In this document: in pieces, positions 11,304 through 22,083 of the stretch
Position numbering within the stretch: position 1 is the first letter of the stretch
How the letters are laid out: each line of letters starts with the position of its first letter
Assembly: GCA_022747635.1 (NCBI GenBank)
Contig: JAKTNV010000117.1
Location: 496,001-560,000, forward strand
DNA from: Hetaerina americana
Taxonomy: Eukaryota; Arthropoda; Insecta; Odonata; Calopterygidae
DNA length: 64,000 nt
Direction of reading: 5' to 3'
Program-made: the position numbers and the translations under genes
The notes under the pieces: generated by a model
What the model saw: only the letters and a program-made list of their open reading frames with translations
What the model was told of the DNA's origin: nothing
Database searches by the model: none

Positions 11304-11306
<3 letters not shown>
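11005..11306 (-). mobile_element. element E, copy 1: composite repeat with tRNA-type promoter
   Basis: Read on the minus strand, the unit begins at a (TA)n array with CGCCATCTCTTGGCT. It runs through about 75 bases to a tRNA-like module (11157-11231), then a roughly 150-base body starting ATATTTTTACTCTTGTGATC and ending GTGTTTGAATGTGT, and stops at another (TA)n array. The same parts recur in the same order at 36.7-37.6 kb. The tRNA-like part is identical there, and the body differs at only a few positions. A-box, B-box and near-identity of copies are what a recently active SINE-like repeat would show. About 75 bases upstream of the tRNA module are shared too, so the tRNA head is not at the 5' end as in a simple SINE. 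Confidence 0.85.
11157..11231 (-). tRNA. tRNA-like module of element E (Ala-GGC-like, probably not a functional tRNA)
   Basis: The 75-nt sequence folds as a cloverleaf. It has a 7-bp acceptor TCCTCGA/TTGAGGA with one G-T, a D stem GCTC/GAGC, and an anticodon stem TCCGC/GTGGA around loop CCGGCAA. The T arm pairs as five GC pairs only if one T is bulged, relative to the normal CCGGGTTCGAGTCCCGG form. The loop would put GGC at the anticodon, but base 33 is C rather than the near-universal T. The A-box TAGCTCAAGTG fits the consensus fully and the B-box TGTTCGAGTCC fits 10 of 11. An identical copy at 37408-37482, bulge included, shows it is a repeat module, most likely an internal RNA polymerase III promoter. 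Confidence 0.75.

Positions 11307-11359
<53 letters not shown>
11307..11359. repeat. (TA)n microsatellite
   Basis: About 26 TA units between the 5' side of element E copy 1 and the left arm of the foldback element. Confidence 0.97.
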
Positions 11360-11361
<2 letters not shown>

Positions 11362-11536
11362 ACAGATGTAGATTTTTAGAATATAGAGACACAAAGAAAG
11401 GACACTCACAATATGTTATTTGACGTTTTGACAGCTCGGCTGTCGGCTTCTGAAGACGACAGCCGAGCTGTCAAAACGTCAAATAACATATTGTGTCCTT
11501 TCTTTGCGTCTCTACATTCTAAAAATCTACATCTGT
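11362..11536. mobile_element. foldback palindrome flanked by (TA)n
   Basis: Two arms of 84 and 80 bases (11362-11445 and 11457-11536) are inverted copies around an 11-base centre, GCTTCTGAAGA. The inner 35 bp (11411-11445 against 11457-11491) are perfectly complementary. The outer parts differ by one 4-base indel and a few substitutions. The left arm starts near a (TA)n array, and about 45 bases of TA-poor sequence separate the right arm from the next array. This could be a foldback/MITE-like element or a palindrome made by template switching. No transposase is encoded and no flanking duplication other than TA can be read. Confidence 0.85.
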
Positions 11537-11579
11537 ATTTTTATATATTTGTGCGTCGCCGAAGAGCGTTCCATTTCGA

Positions 11580-11581
<2 letters not shown>

Positions 11582-11648
<67 letters not shown>

Positions 11649-11650
11649 TA
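11582..11650. repeat. (TA)n microsatellite
   Basis: About 30 TA units, breaking down into ACATATATAATACACATAC-type sequence at the 3' side. Confidence 0.97.
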
Positions 11651-12260
11651 ATACACATACACACATACATATGGCGTAAGGGAAAGGTTTCGAGTGATTC
11701 GCATTATAATCCCTTCACTTCTCCTCCCCCACCTAGGACAATCATCCAGCGCCACATTTTACGTGAAAGACGAAAGGGAACCTGGAAGGAGAGCAGGGAT
11801 GTGGAGGAGTTGGCGGAAGAGGGGAGAGGAGCTGCGGAAGGTGGGCGGGATGAGATGGAATAAATGGGTTGACGTCTCCATGACGTCACGGACCAGTGCA
11901 TCCTGAGAACACGGTAGGAGAGGAGAAAGAGAGAGAAATGTCGGGCGGGAAAGATGTGTGTTGTAGGGGCGGGTCGAGGGGTGGGACGAGCCGGCGCCCC
12001 GGAATACATATATAATAAACACGCTCGCAGACCTCTCCACCCCTAGCCCCCATCTCCCCTACTAGCCTTCCTCCTGCCGAGGCTTCACACGTCTCGCGCT
12101 CGGACCGTGACCCCGTCCACCCCCGCTAAGGCGACTGACCACCTCCCCTCGCAACACACTCCCCCACCAATCGCCCCCACTTCCCTACTCCCCCTTCCCT
12201 CTCGACCTCCTCCTCACTTCACGAGACGGTAACAGCTCGCTCTCCTCTCCTTCACTTGCG
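11651..12260. other. unassigned; purine patch then C-rich pyrimidine stretch
   Basis: Purine-biased sequence at about 11770-11850 gives way to a C-rich stretch at about 12020-12240. No domain is recognised in the overlapping open frames. Confidence 0.55.
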
Positions 12261-12800
12261 CACTAGGGAGGTCTAACCTACTTTCCAGTTTGTCGCCCGT
12301 TTTAAATCTAATTTAGAGCGAAAAGAGCTTCTTGCAACGAGGAGGGCGCTGAAGAGAAGTCATTGGTTCGTGATTGATGATGCGAATAACGTGATAGACA
12401 TCTAAGAATATTGCGAAATTTGGAGCGGAACTATTTACTCTCATGTGTTCCACGAATAAATTAGGAGTACATACATAGCCGGGTTGCTACCTAACTGGTC
12501 CAAAATAAATTAATAAATATGAGTTCCTCTAACCATGATGGCGCTTACTGATGCACTTTGAATTAGCCATTTTATAGTGCTATTATAAATGCAACAACCA
12601 TCTCTGAGCATCGATCCGAGGGAAACACTTTGCACTTGATTTGATGAATTTGTTAATGAAAACAGTTCAGATGGTTTCACGTAAAACAAAAGGAACCAGG
12701 CGCAGAATCCAGGACACACCCACCCTCGGCCGAAACATGAATAATGATGCAAGCGTGTAACCGAGAAAACAAACCAGAGGGCAAATAAGACGCACGGATC
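12261..12800. other. unassigned DNA
   Basis: Nothing recognised; AT-rich unique sequence. Confidence 0.5.
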
Positions 12801-13060
12801 GGCAGGAAAAAATCCCCGCCGTGAATAATGCCCCGCGGCCGCAAAATGGTCCCGGACGACCCGGGACCCTATTGAGATCTTCAATTTCCTGCCAGACGCC
12901 GCCGCGACCACCCCCGCACACATCCGCGGACCCACATACCCTCCTTCCATTCCCATCTTCCCTCACGGACAGACTTCCCGCCTCACCGCACTCTCGAGAG
13001 TGTAACACGCCGCACACTTACTGACACGCTCACACCAGGAATACACTCACTTGTGAGACG
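12801..13060. other. CpG-rich patch, possible regulatory or promoter DNA
   Basis: GC-rich sequence with many CpGs and a NotI-type GCGGCCGC at about 12835-12842. There is a small perfect hairpin at 12848-12868 (GGTCCCGG, loop ACGAC, CCGGGACC). No core promoter or adjoining coding exon can be assigned. Confidence 0.35.
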
Positions 13061-13283
13061 AGGGTTGGGGGTGGGGGTTTGGGAGGGTGAATATGGGCTA
13101 TGGGTTTGGTAGGGGCGGGGAGACGAGAATCAAGAATAGGGTGGACCGGAGAGCAGTCTCAGAAAGAGACCACCGTAGGAGGTAGCAGCGGAGATGGGAC
13201 AATCCTTTCGCGAGAAACTTGAGCACCGAAGTCTACTCTTCCATTTGACCTATCACTATGAGCCGATTAGGATACAAGGATAA

Positions 13284-13481
13284 ATCAACTTTATACACTA
13301 TAGTACGCGCATATTTAACAGTTCAAGGGCCAAGGATAAAGAAAATAAACAGAAATATAAGGCACAGAGGAAAAATTTGAAAGACGCACGAAGGACTCGT
13401 TTGAAATCGAAACAGGAAAAATACAGAGAAAAGGGAGTGTCTTCTAAAACCGGCGAAATCCCTAATGACAGTGACATCTAA
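13284..13481 (+). CDS. possible terminal exon of an unknown Lys/Arg-rich protein
   Basis: A frame open for 65 codons after a stop at 13281-13283 ends with TAA at 13479-13481. It has no start codon. A weak candidate splice acceptor, TTTAACAG, ends at 13321. Downstream the frame is strongly basic and charged: it includes KDKENKQKYKAQRKNLKDAR and RTRLKSKQEKYREKG, and ends SSKTGEIPNDSDI. The acidic/polar C-terminus after a helical basic stretch looks protein-like. However, A-rich DNA makes Lys/Arg/Glu codons by chance, and 65 codons is not exceptional. The polypyrimidine tract before the acceptor is poor. No family is recognised; treat this as a candidate only. Confidence 0.2.
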   Translation: MNFIHYSTRIFNSSRAKDKENKQKYKAQRKNLKDARRTRLKSKQEKYREKGVSSKTGEIPNDSDI

Positions 13482-16185
13482 AGAAATTAAGAAAAAGACA
13501 CACTCGAAAAAAGTCGGACTAAAAGTGATAATTAAAATGCATGATGAAAGGGATGGATATGGGAAAATAACTCTATTTCCCTAGCAGTCTTGCATTCATT
13601 AATGTAGATAAATTATTGATACGAGTATTTTCAAGGAGCTATTAATGACTATTCAAGACAGAGAGGCGAGAGAATTTATTACCCTAACTGTTTCTATCCG
13701 TAGCTTGCCGAAGAAAATTATGCTTTCACCAAGGCTCTGAAAGAATGGGGATTAGTTTTATATCCCTGATGGAATTTGATGAAAAGAAAATAAATTCGAA
13801 ATGAAAACTGATGAAAATGCTAGATTCACAAGAAAGTCATATTCATAAGCAATCGCATTGCTTGCAATGCTAAATTCAATTTCCTAAGTTCTCATCTTCA
13901 AAATTATTAGTTCTAGAGAGAACATCCTGAAAGCCAAACATCATGTTATGTCACATCGTGTAATGTTACATCGAAAGTATAGTTCATGAATGGTTAGAAG
14001 AATGGAAACTTTTCTAGCCATAAAGAGTACACGTGAATATTGAGTGAGCTCAATTCCTAAATATATTTCAAAGAGAATACTTGCCAACAGAAGAGTTTTA
14101 TTCATGGTGCCTTTTGCCACACGTCCTTAGAAAATCAAAATCTCGTTTTCTAATATTCTCTTCAGGAGAACAGTTTAGGACTTACCTATAAAGAAATGAA
14201 AAAGGAAAAATTAGTAAAGAAATATAAAACATAGAAATATATACAATAATGCAGACTTTAACCGCAACAGTTTTTTATTTTTCAAAAAGAAAGTTATATA
14301 TGAACCAAATATTTGGCATAATTAATACCCTTAAAATTAATGCTGACTCATTAATTTTATCTTGCATTGCAAGTAAATGGTAGAAATAGGAAAATACCTC
14401 GAGGGACTGGACAACGCGGCTACAATTTAAAAACGGATGACATTATGCTTGATATTATGAAGAACCAATTTGAAGAAGAAATTGAATCCCGTGATGACTA
14501 TAAGTAAAGTCTTTAACAACTTCATTCTTATCAGAAAAACATATTTTTTTACATTTCTCAGCACACTTTCATGATATGCCTTCGGTCCAATTGGAATTTG
14601 TGCTGTAGCTTCTTCGCTTTGATGAAACAGTTGTGATCCCTTATCGAGGCCATATTTGCGAAATCACACCAATTTCTTGTACAGGTAGAGTAGCAAGTTG
14701 AAGGAAAAAGAAAATAACTCCACAAAGATAAGGAAAGAGGAGAAGGAAAATTCGGCGTGGGCGGTAGGAAGACGGTGTGGCAATGCCGCACCATTACTGT
14801 TGCAACGCCTGCGCCATCGGAAATCCGAGAAAATGGGATTGAATGACAGCGCATCAACGAAGAATCGAAGGAGGAAGCCTACAGTTACACGCTACCCTGT
14901 GATCCTTCACGTAAGGCGAGTGGCAGGGATTTTTCAGTCCAAAAGAGAATCGGTTCCACGGCAGATTTTGCATCTCCACGTGCCGTTGTTAGCCCGTGAA
15001 TTCATCATTGCAATTCATTTGCATTTGGGTGGACAATAATCCGGAACCATAATGAATTCAACGAATAAAACCACGAAAAATCAATAGTACCTTCCCTAGG
15101 AGACAGGAAGTATTCACGTATTTCTCCGCCTTTCTCGCAAATCACTTTGATGCCTTCACATCTTATTCTGCTTTTCTATCCTCAATAATATCGAAAAACA
15201 GTGGATCTCTACAATAAACTCGGCAAAATTTTCCATAGCTTTTGGCGTATTTTATCAGTTAGGATTTCTGCAAGACCACGACGTTAATCCCAAGGCCCCA
15301 ATGATGATTCCAGGATGGCGCAAAACATATGGCTCCTTGCCCGCCGTCGCTCGCTTATTTCGATTTCAAGTACAGCCAGCCAGTATGAATGTTGCCGGGC
15401 TCGCATTTAGTGAGTAATAGTTGAGGCCATAAACCTTTTCGAGAGGAAGCTGAAGAGAGGAAAACATTTCGGGTGAAGACGGGCGAATCCAGACGTGGGA
15501 GGGGATCAGGAATTCGAAAGCGGAGAGGTGGGGGTGGTAGGAGAGTGAACGGGCGAAAAGTAACGGGTAGCTGAGGTAACTTGCTGAGGACATGCTAGAC
15601 AAAATAAGATAAAAATATATCTTGCTCAAACAAACTTAAAGAGCTTGGACTTCCACGTGGTAAGGTGTGCGTCTTGCACATGATTTCATAACTGGAAGAT
15701 TGACAGCCAATATCACAGACAAATGGGAGCATTAGAGTCACTGCTTTAGTACGTAGGATCGTGTATATGGCATAATGACGTATTTCACTAAATAAATAAA
15801 AGTTGATGCAGCTATTTGAAGGATTTATAAGCACCAAGTGGGGACTGTGATACCATCGCGAATTTTTTTAACACCAGAGATCGCATTCGGCCTCCATTTG
15901 AGAATCAAAACAAGGCAGACACATTAGCGGAAGATTTTCGAAGAAGTATGCCAAGGATACACAAGAGTTATGAATTGATGTTTGAACACACTGAGATTTC
16001 ATAGGCATGGTTCGGTTTCGTAGTTTATTTTAGTTCACTAGCTCAATTTTCGTAGTACTTTCGTAATGGAAAATTTTCAACAACATTTTCATCGCAAAAG
16101 AGGCGAGAATGATATATTCAAATTGAAGCATATTTTTCTCCAATTGATGATTCTCTTTACACTAAAATATTTATGAGTTGTACAG
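13482..16185. other. AT-rich unassigned DNA
   Basis: No gene is recognised. Small features include a 10-bp inverted repeat AAAATTAATG/CATTAATTTT at 14333-14358 and a perfect octamer ATTTGCAT at 15017-15024. Open frames at 14558-15039 overlap on both strands without motifs. Confidence 0.5.
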
Positions 16186-16189
16186 GTAG

Positions 16190-16560
16190 TGTAAGGTGTG
16201 TGTTAAATGAAAATTTCTGCATGGGGGTAGTTTTGCCTTGGTGTCTCAATGCTCCAGCATGTCACACTTATCATGACAAGCAGTTTGCTCATTGAAGGTT
16301 AGCCTGTGATGGAACATGAAAAAATCTTTGCAAATCCGTTACAGACGGGCACACTAACACTTGGTGATCCACGAGTCTCACTGACTTAATCATCTCTCGG
16401 CCTACTTTTATCCTGACTTCCAGCCCCTCCTCCGTTTATCTTCCAATTACATCAGCTATAAGTGGAAAAGAAACCGACGGAAATCCCTGTCTCACCACTC
16501 TTTAGAATACCGCTCATGCTGAAGGTTCTTCGGCTAGTCCAACTTTTGCGGTCCATTGAT
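16190..16560 (-). mobile_element. endonuclease-RT type LINE relic (RT core)
   Basis: On the minus strand one frame, broken by a single stop, carries VRQGFPSVSFPLIADVIGR. This corresponds to the G-V-R-Q-G-C-P-L-S-P-L-L-F block. EEGLEVRIKVGREMIKSV and RLVDHQVLVCPSVTDLQR follow, the latter standing where R-F-A-D-D-Q-A-L-x-C-x-S-x-x-x-L-Q is expected. The catalytic A-D-D is changed to V-D-H. The end of this block overlaps in function with the start of the LINE at 10190-10974 (ALVCQSAKGLQALL), so they belong to the same general type. Readable homology fades below about 16320 and above about 16500. Confidence 0.8.
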
Positions 16561-17002
16561 ATCTTAAGGAACATGACCTTCATGACCTTTACTCCTTACA
16601 ATTAGATTTTAGCCAATAGTAATTTTAAGTATAACTACGCTAGTATAAACACTTTTTCACCAATTAGAATTTTCAGATCAAAAATTTGGAATCATGTTTT
16701 ATTTTTCTTGATTGCTTCATCATTCGCATAAAATGGTACTCGTGATAAGATATTCTTCACATTGATATTTACTAAGGGATACAATCTTTTGCCTCCAAAA
16801 CTCGTATTCTATTAATTTCTAAACATACCATATAAATTATCATAATTTTGAATGTCACTATATAATAGTTCATGGATGAGAAACTAAAGAACTATTTTGC
16901 AACACCTTCTGACAAGTTCAATTATGATGGTCAGCTTGAGTAACCAATGAAACAGTCTATTGATATTAATTTGTTACTGATAGTAATTTAACGCAAATTA
17001 TA

Positions 17003-17404
17003 CTATGGTTCTTGTATTACTAATGCGATTACGGTCAGCTCTTCGCCAAACCGAGGTCGACACCCAAAGAGTATAGAGAGTATTGCATTTAAAACGGTCT
17101 CGCCTTCTACAACATTTCGGCTACTTGCTGTTCCTCCCGAATCTCTCAGGACCTCTTCAAATATTTGGTACAGTCTTTCGCTCACGTTGATATCTAGAGT
17201 TGAAAGTTCTGCCTCGAACATATTCAGATATTCGAATCACTATCACTGAACTATGCTCAATCGGCTTAACCATGTGACGTCTCCTTTATCTTCGATGCGC
17301 CAGCCATTTTCTGAAAAGATGTCAGCGCTGATAGCGCCGCTTTCGGTGATTTGTCCCCAATAGCATAGGACGGTACCACATTTCGACCCTAACTGGCATT
17401 TCGG
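17003..17404 (-). pseudogene. coding-like remnant of unknown family, two frames
   Basis: On the minus strand a 53-codon open stretch (17246-17404) includes CGTVLCYWGQITESGAISAD and FSENGWRIEDKGDVTWLSRL. It is followed after stops, in another frame, by a 72-codon stretch (17003-17221) beginning MFEAELSTLDINVSERLYQI and containing VVEGETVLNAILSILFGCRP. Both stretches have balanced, protein-like composition, with amphipathic segments, no low complexity and several Trp/Cys, and they are adjacent and co-oriented. I infer one former coding sequence interrupted by a frameshift, or two exons. I do not recognise the family. It lies about 440 bases from the LINE relic at 16190-16560 on the same strand, so a mobile-element origin is possible. 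Confidence 0.3.
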
Positions 17405-17880
17405 TCAACACTCATGGATTGGTAGAAAATAAGGAAAGAGAAGACAAGCAAAGAAAAATTTATTTCGATCTACTTCATCATTCTTCAAAAGATAAAAACC
17501 GGTCTCCTCCCTCTCTAACGATTCAGTGGCAGAGAAGGTAACGGGGAGACAAAAGTATTCCTACGAGTAAAGGTCTTCGGGGATAATCTTTCGGTAATAT
17601 CGCATTCGAAATCAACAACCTCATTCAATAAGTAGTTTTCGTCCATTTTATTGCGCGCATGCAATACTATACTAATGTAAAAACATTCCTAACGTTGGCT
17701 GCTGTCCAAAAGCGTGTGTAGCCGTGGTGGAATCAGCCACCAGTCACTCTCAAAGGAGCTAAAATGGAATGCATCAAATCGCTCAGGAGGATCGGGAACA
17801 GAAAGGATGGCGGAAAGAAAACAGGGTTAGAAATTAATTTATTTTCAACGGACGCATGCACGTGAATCACCAGGCCGGGG
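17405..17880. other. unassigned DNA
   Basis: Nothing recognised. Confidence 0.5.
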
Positions 17881-17989
17881 GATCGAAATGCCACTAAGGA
17901 CCGAAAAGACCGAGAACAGAACCCGGCCCTCCGGAGCCGGTATCCGATGCACCAGCCACAGCACATTCTCCGAGCCTCCTCACGAGGGA

Positions 17990-18480
17990 GAGGCCGCGCT
18001 TAAGAAAAAGGGGCGAGCGAGGAGACAGCTGAGGGGAGGGACGGGGAGGGGCGTGGCGGGGACTGAAGGGCGGGGGCGAGGAGGAAGACGCGAAAGGGGC
18101 GGACAGTGGGGGAGATGTGGGATGAGATAGACGACGGGTGGGTGTGAGGGAAGAGGCGCCTCGGAGGCGAAATTCATTTGACTCATTCAGACCTCCCTCC
18201 TCAGACAGTTTTGCGAGAGGAGGCTCGCGAGAAAAGGGGAGAGGGGCTGGTGAGGCGGGAGAGAACAAGGGGGGGGAGCTCGGTTGTGAGAAGGGGGAAA
18301 AATGGGTGGTAGGGGGGAGGAGGCTGGCATAAATTCCCATCCAACTCGTTCGGCTCACTCATCCTCGACGAAAGCGACGAAAATCGCTCCCTTCTCTCCC
18401 TCTCTCTCCACTCCCCACCCTCCCTCCCTCCCGAAACATTTTTATTTCCCGACGCGCAGACGAAACTTATTTGCGGGGGA
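17990..18480. repeat. purine block switching to pyrimidine block
   Basis: The + strand is purine/G-rich from about 18005 to 18330, interrupted near 18150-18215. It becomes pyrimidine-rich at about 18388-18440. Open frames of up to 154 codons here are P/S/L- or R/G/E-rich and explained by composition. Confidence 0.6.
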
Positions 18481-18639
18481 ATTGCGTATACGGGGCGGGG
18501 AAGGGGTGGGAGAAAGGATATGTTTGAAGTTTCTCGAGTCGTGGGGTTGGAGGAGAAGGGAGTGCGAGGGATGCAGGGGCTTAACACAAGCTACACGCTT
18601 GGTCCGGGGTCCATCTCTCGAAAGTTTCGTGAAGTAAGT

Positions 18640-21600
18640 ACCGCGGGAGTGAAAAAATATTTTTGCGGCACTTTATCGCCACGAACAAAAAAACATAAGT
18701 CGGCAGTCGTGTCTCCATTAGTAGTCCCGAGCAGTGAATTATTTTGAAAACTTATGTTTTCGAGAGGGGATAGCAATAGGGTCAACAGTATACTTAGACA
18801 AAATATCAGTTCATCCTTCAGTTTGAAGGTAAAGTACGGGAGAAACGAGTGAAATTCGTACGCCGCTGGGTAGGAACACATCAATGATCCGATTTCTGGG
18901 AATCTAAAATAGACACTGTTCATTCAGCCCCCGCAGAAAACTTGCTAAGGTCGACGCTGGCCCGGTATTTTCCATAAACATTCCTGAAACTAGAAGAATA
19001 ATCACATCCCTAAGATTCATTTCGAAGGACTACGGAAAACATAAAAATGTAAACGAATAATTTATCAAAAATTTTCAATTCCGTACTCTCGGAAGGGGGA
19101 AGTGAATAATTCAAAAGGCTTTATACATGTTCCATGTCATGCGAAAAACGGCAGGGAATGGAAATCTGACTAATGGAGTTTTTAAGCAATCACTCAAGTC
19201 AAACGTCTGGCTAAACGCAGCCAATGCATTGTTAAGATAGGGAATGGTAGTGGTCGACTGACACTAAGACATCAAAGAGGATAAATTGAAACAAAAAAAA
19301 ATACATCATCAGTTGAATCCACGAAATTCGAAGGTCATGGTTTTCATAATTTGCCCCCGATTACTCCAAGAACCGCAGTGAAAATCGCAAAGGGCAAGAT
19401 CAAAGTGATCCGACTCTTCAGACAAAGAATTCTCTCCGGAAAAATTAGTGACGCGAGGTGCAACAGTTTTATACTCAATGCCTTTAGATAGAACCCTAAA
19501 GCCTACACGGAGGTACGTTGGATGCGGATTTAGACAACCGAATTTTAAAACGCACTCAGATATGAAAGCTGCCTAGGGATAGCTTTCGACTCGATAGTAA
19601 GACAATTCATGACTAACCGTGACATCAGAGACATGGGTTACCACCGGAATTATCATTCGATGGCACAATTTGAATTATATTAGAGTAGTTATTTATATCA
19701 TTACGCAATTTGAATGGTTAGATTAATCATGATGCCATGACTGAATGATGCATGCAAGAAGTATTTCTTACAAATGACGATCTTATTTTCTTCGGAATAT
19801 TTCCATTTTATAATGGGACCAGTTTGACGTCGCAGCACAATCGCATTTGTTGTGACCCAAAAAAAGGCAAAAAAATATTCTTGCGTGCAAAAATGTAAGG
19901 AGGTTCTGAAAACGAATACTGGTCGGAAACAAAAGAATTTCGAATAATTAATCCCAAGCATCGCAGTAACATGGGAAAAAAACATTCATAATTAATAAGA
20001 AGGGTAAAAAAAAGAAGAAAGCACGATACCCTTTGTCAGAATAAAATGTGTGAGTAATCAGATAGTTCATAAAACACATACAATTGTGCGGTAGGTCGTC
20101 GGGATAGCGATACGACAAACTTAATGAGGTGGGCCACGGTTTCCATGCAAATCAGTTGCATTTACATAACTTTGCATGCTTCACCATTTTGTGCATATTA
20201 GCATCATTTGTGCGATTTTCCGAAAGAGAGGAAAAGGAAAAACGGAAAAATATTACTCACAAAACCGTTATTATTTTCGTAATTTGAACGGAATTTGCAT
20301 TTTTTCACAATTAAAAATACGACCGCTTTCATGAAAATTCATGCAGGCCTGGGTTTTCAGGGGCTTTAAGCAGCTAAAACTAAAAAAAAACCACACTTCT
20401 CCACATCCAACAAGTTTCAGGTTTTCGTTACGGCAAAAGAGAACGGGTTTTCGAGTACGAGGAGGTCGACGGATTTATTCAATATCTGCCGCATTATCAA
20501 TCGCCCCTTCCAATAATATTTTGGCTCGATCCGCATCTGGAGGAGTCACGGGCTTCAATTCCGATCCCATCAGCATGTTCAGGCGCATTACGGATTCATA
20601 ATCAATGAGACCAAAGGAAAAACATGCTACCCGCATTCATTCGATGCAGACGAGAATATTGAATGGTTCAGGATGCGTAGCAAGAGGAGCTGATAGCGGT
20701 CATAAATCCGCCAAACATTACAATGATATATTTGTAGTGTTCGCTAGTGATATTAACCACGTCCTCCCTATCATACACAAGCTACATTTCCCAGTAAAAT
20801 CACAGGACTTATAACAAAGAAATAATTGATATAGTGCTTGAAATAAAGCATTTATCGATCTCAAAAACTGAAACAAATCCTTAACGGGAGCATTAATTCT
20901 CCTTTTTCTCAAAATTACACCTAGGCGAATAGGAAATACCAGATTGCTTCAAAATTAGAGAATGAAGATAGGTTAATTTTTTGATTTACACACAATGTAG
21001 TCCACCACTTTTTCAATGCTACTCGAAAAGAAATTTGCATAAAGAAATTATATCTCCCTCTCGTTGGAGGTGAATATCTTGTGACAAATATTCGAATATC
21101 ATTAATTAAATTTGGAAACTTATTAAAGGCGATTAAAGAAACGTAGGGCAAATTATTCTACTCCTGCTTCCAAACTCCTACTAAAGGTGAAGTGACTTAT
21201 AGGAAGAATATTTAAATTGCGTAGATTATTCAAAAACCATGCTTAGGATTGCTCGTGATATATTAGTTGATAATAATTCCTGTAAAAATTTTTAATTTTA
21301 AGTGCAAGACAATCACGAACGGCAGTAAACATGTCTTTGAGAGTGGACAATAGAGCGTGACATCGTCGTGACATTTTGGCTAATGCGACATTTTCAGACA
21401 AAAATCCCCGCTTTCTGAGCACGTACACGTACATTATTCTATTTTCCTGACCAATGAAAATATTAAGATCACGCCGATTGTCAGTTTTCAGTTGATTAGT
21501 GACAGACGCAGTCACCGTATTTTCGCTGCGGGAGGGTTTCATGATTTAGAGAGGAGCGTTCCGTTCCTCACGCCGAAAGCGACTTTTCATCGGCCAATAT

Positions 21601-22070
21601 TTTTTCGAGCGCAAGGAATCGCGATTACCCGCATTAAATCGGACGTAAAAGTGTTAATCATCTAATATTCCAATCGTTCACTTGATGGCTCCACTGCCTA
21701 CATAACAAACAACACGGTTTGGGGCGGTATAGCAAAAAAATATCACAAAAAGAAAATCACGGGAAATGAAGGGGAAAGCGCTGGAGCAAAATCAACACAA
21801 AATAAAATTCGAAATAAAAAAAAGACTACGTACGCGTCGTTCATCCATTTTTCACACTCATTAATCCATTAACTCGGAAACTCCCCTCCAACACCTCTTG
21901 CACCATTAAAGGGCGCATCAATCAATTCCGTTGCAAAAACAAAAACTAAAGAAAACTAAATATCATTCCGTAAATATGTATTTATGTATATTCCCAGGAT
22001 TCGTTTCAGACAATTTCCCCTTTCGCTCTCTTTATTTTCAAAAATAAAATCGAGTCGTGCTCACCCAATT
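18640..22070. other. AT-rich unassigned DNA; POU-type octamer at 20145-20152
   Basis: No gene or mobile element is recognised. A perfect ATGCAAAT lies at 20145-20152, followed within 40 bases by TTGCAT and TTTGCATG. This could be chance or an enhancer. Open frames are short and overlapping. Confidence 0.5.
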
Positions 22071-22083
22071 CCCCCCCCCCCCC
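22071..22083 (+). repeat. poly-C run
   Basis: Thirteen uninterrupted C. Confidence 0.95.

Noticed and set aside
11160..11863. Frames with Tyr-Ile repeats over the TA arrays at 11 kb, also seen at 22 kb and 36-37 kb
   Set aside because: (TA)n translates to alternating Tyr-Ile without stops. No real protein is implied.
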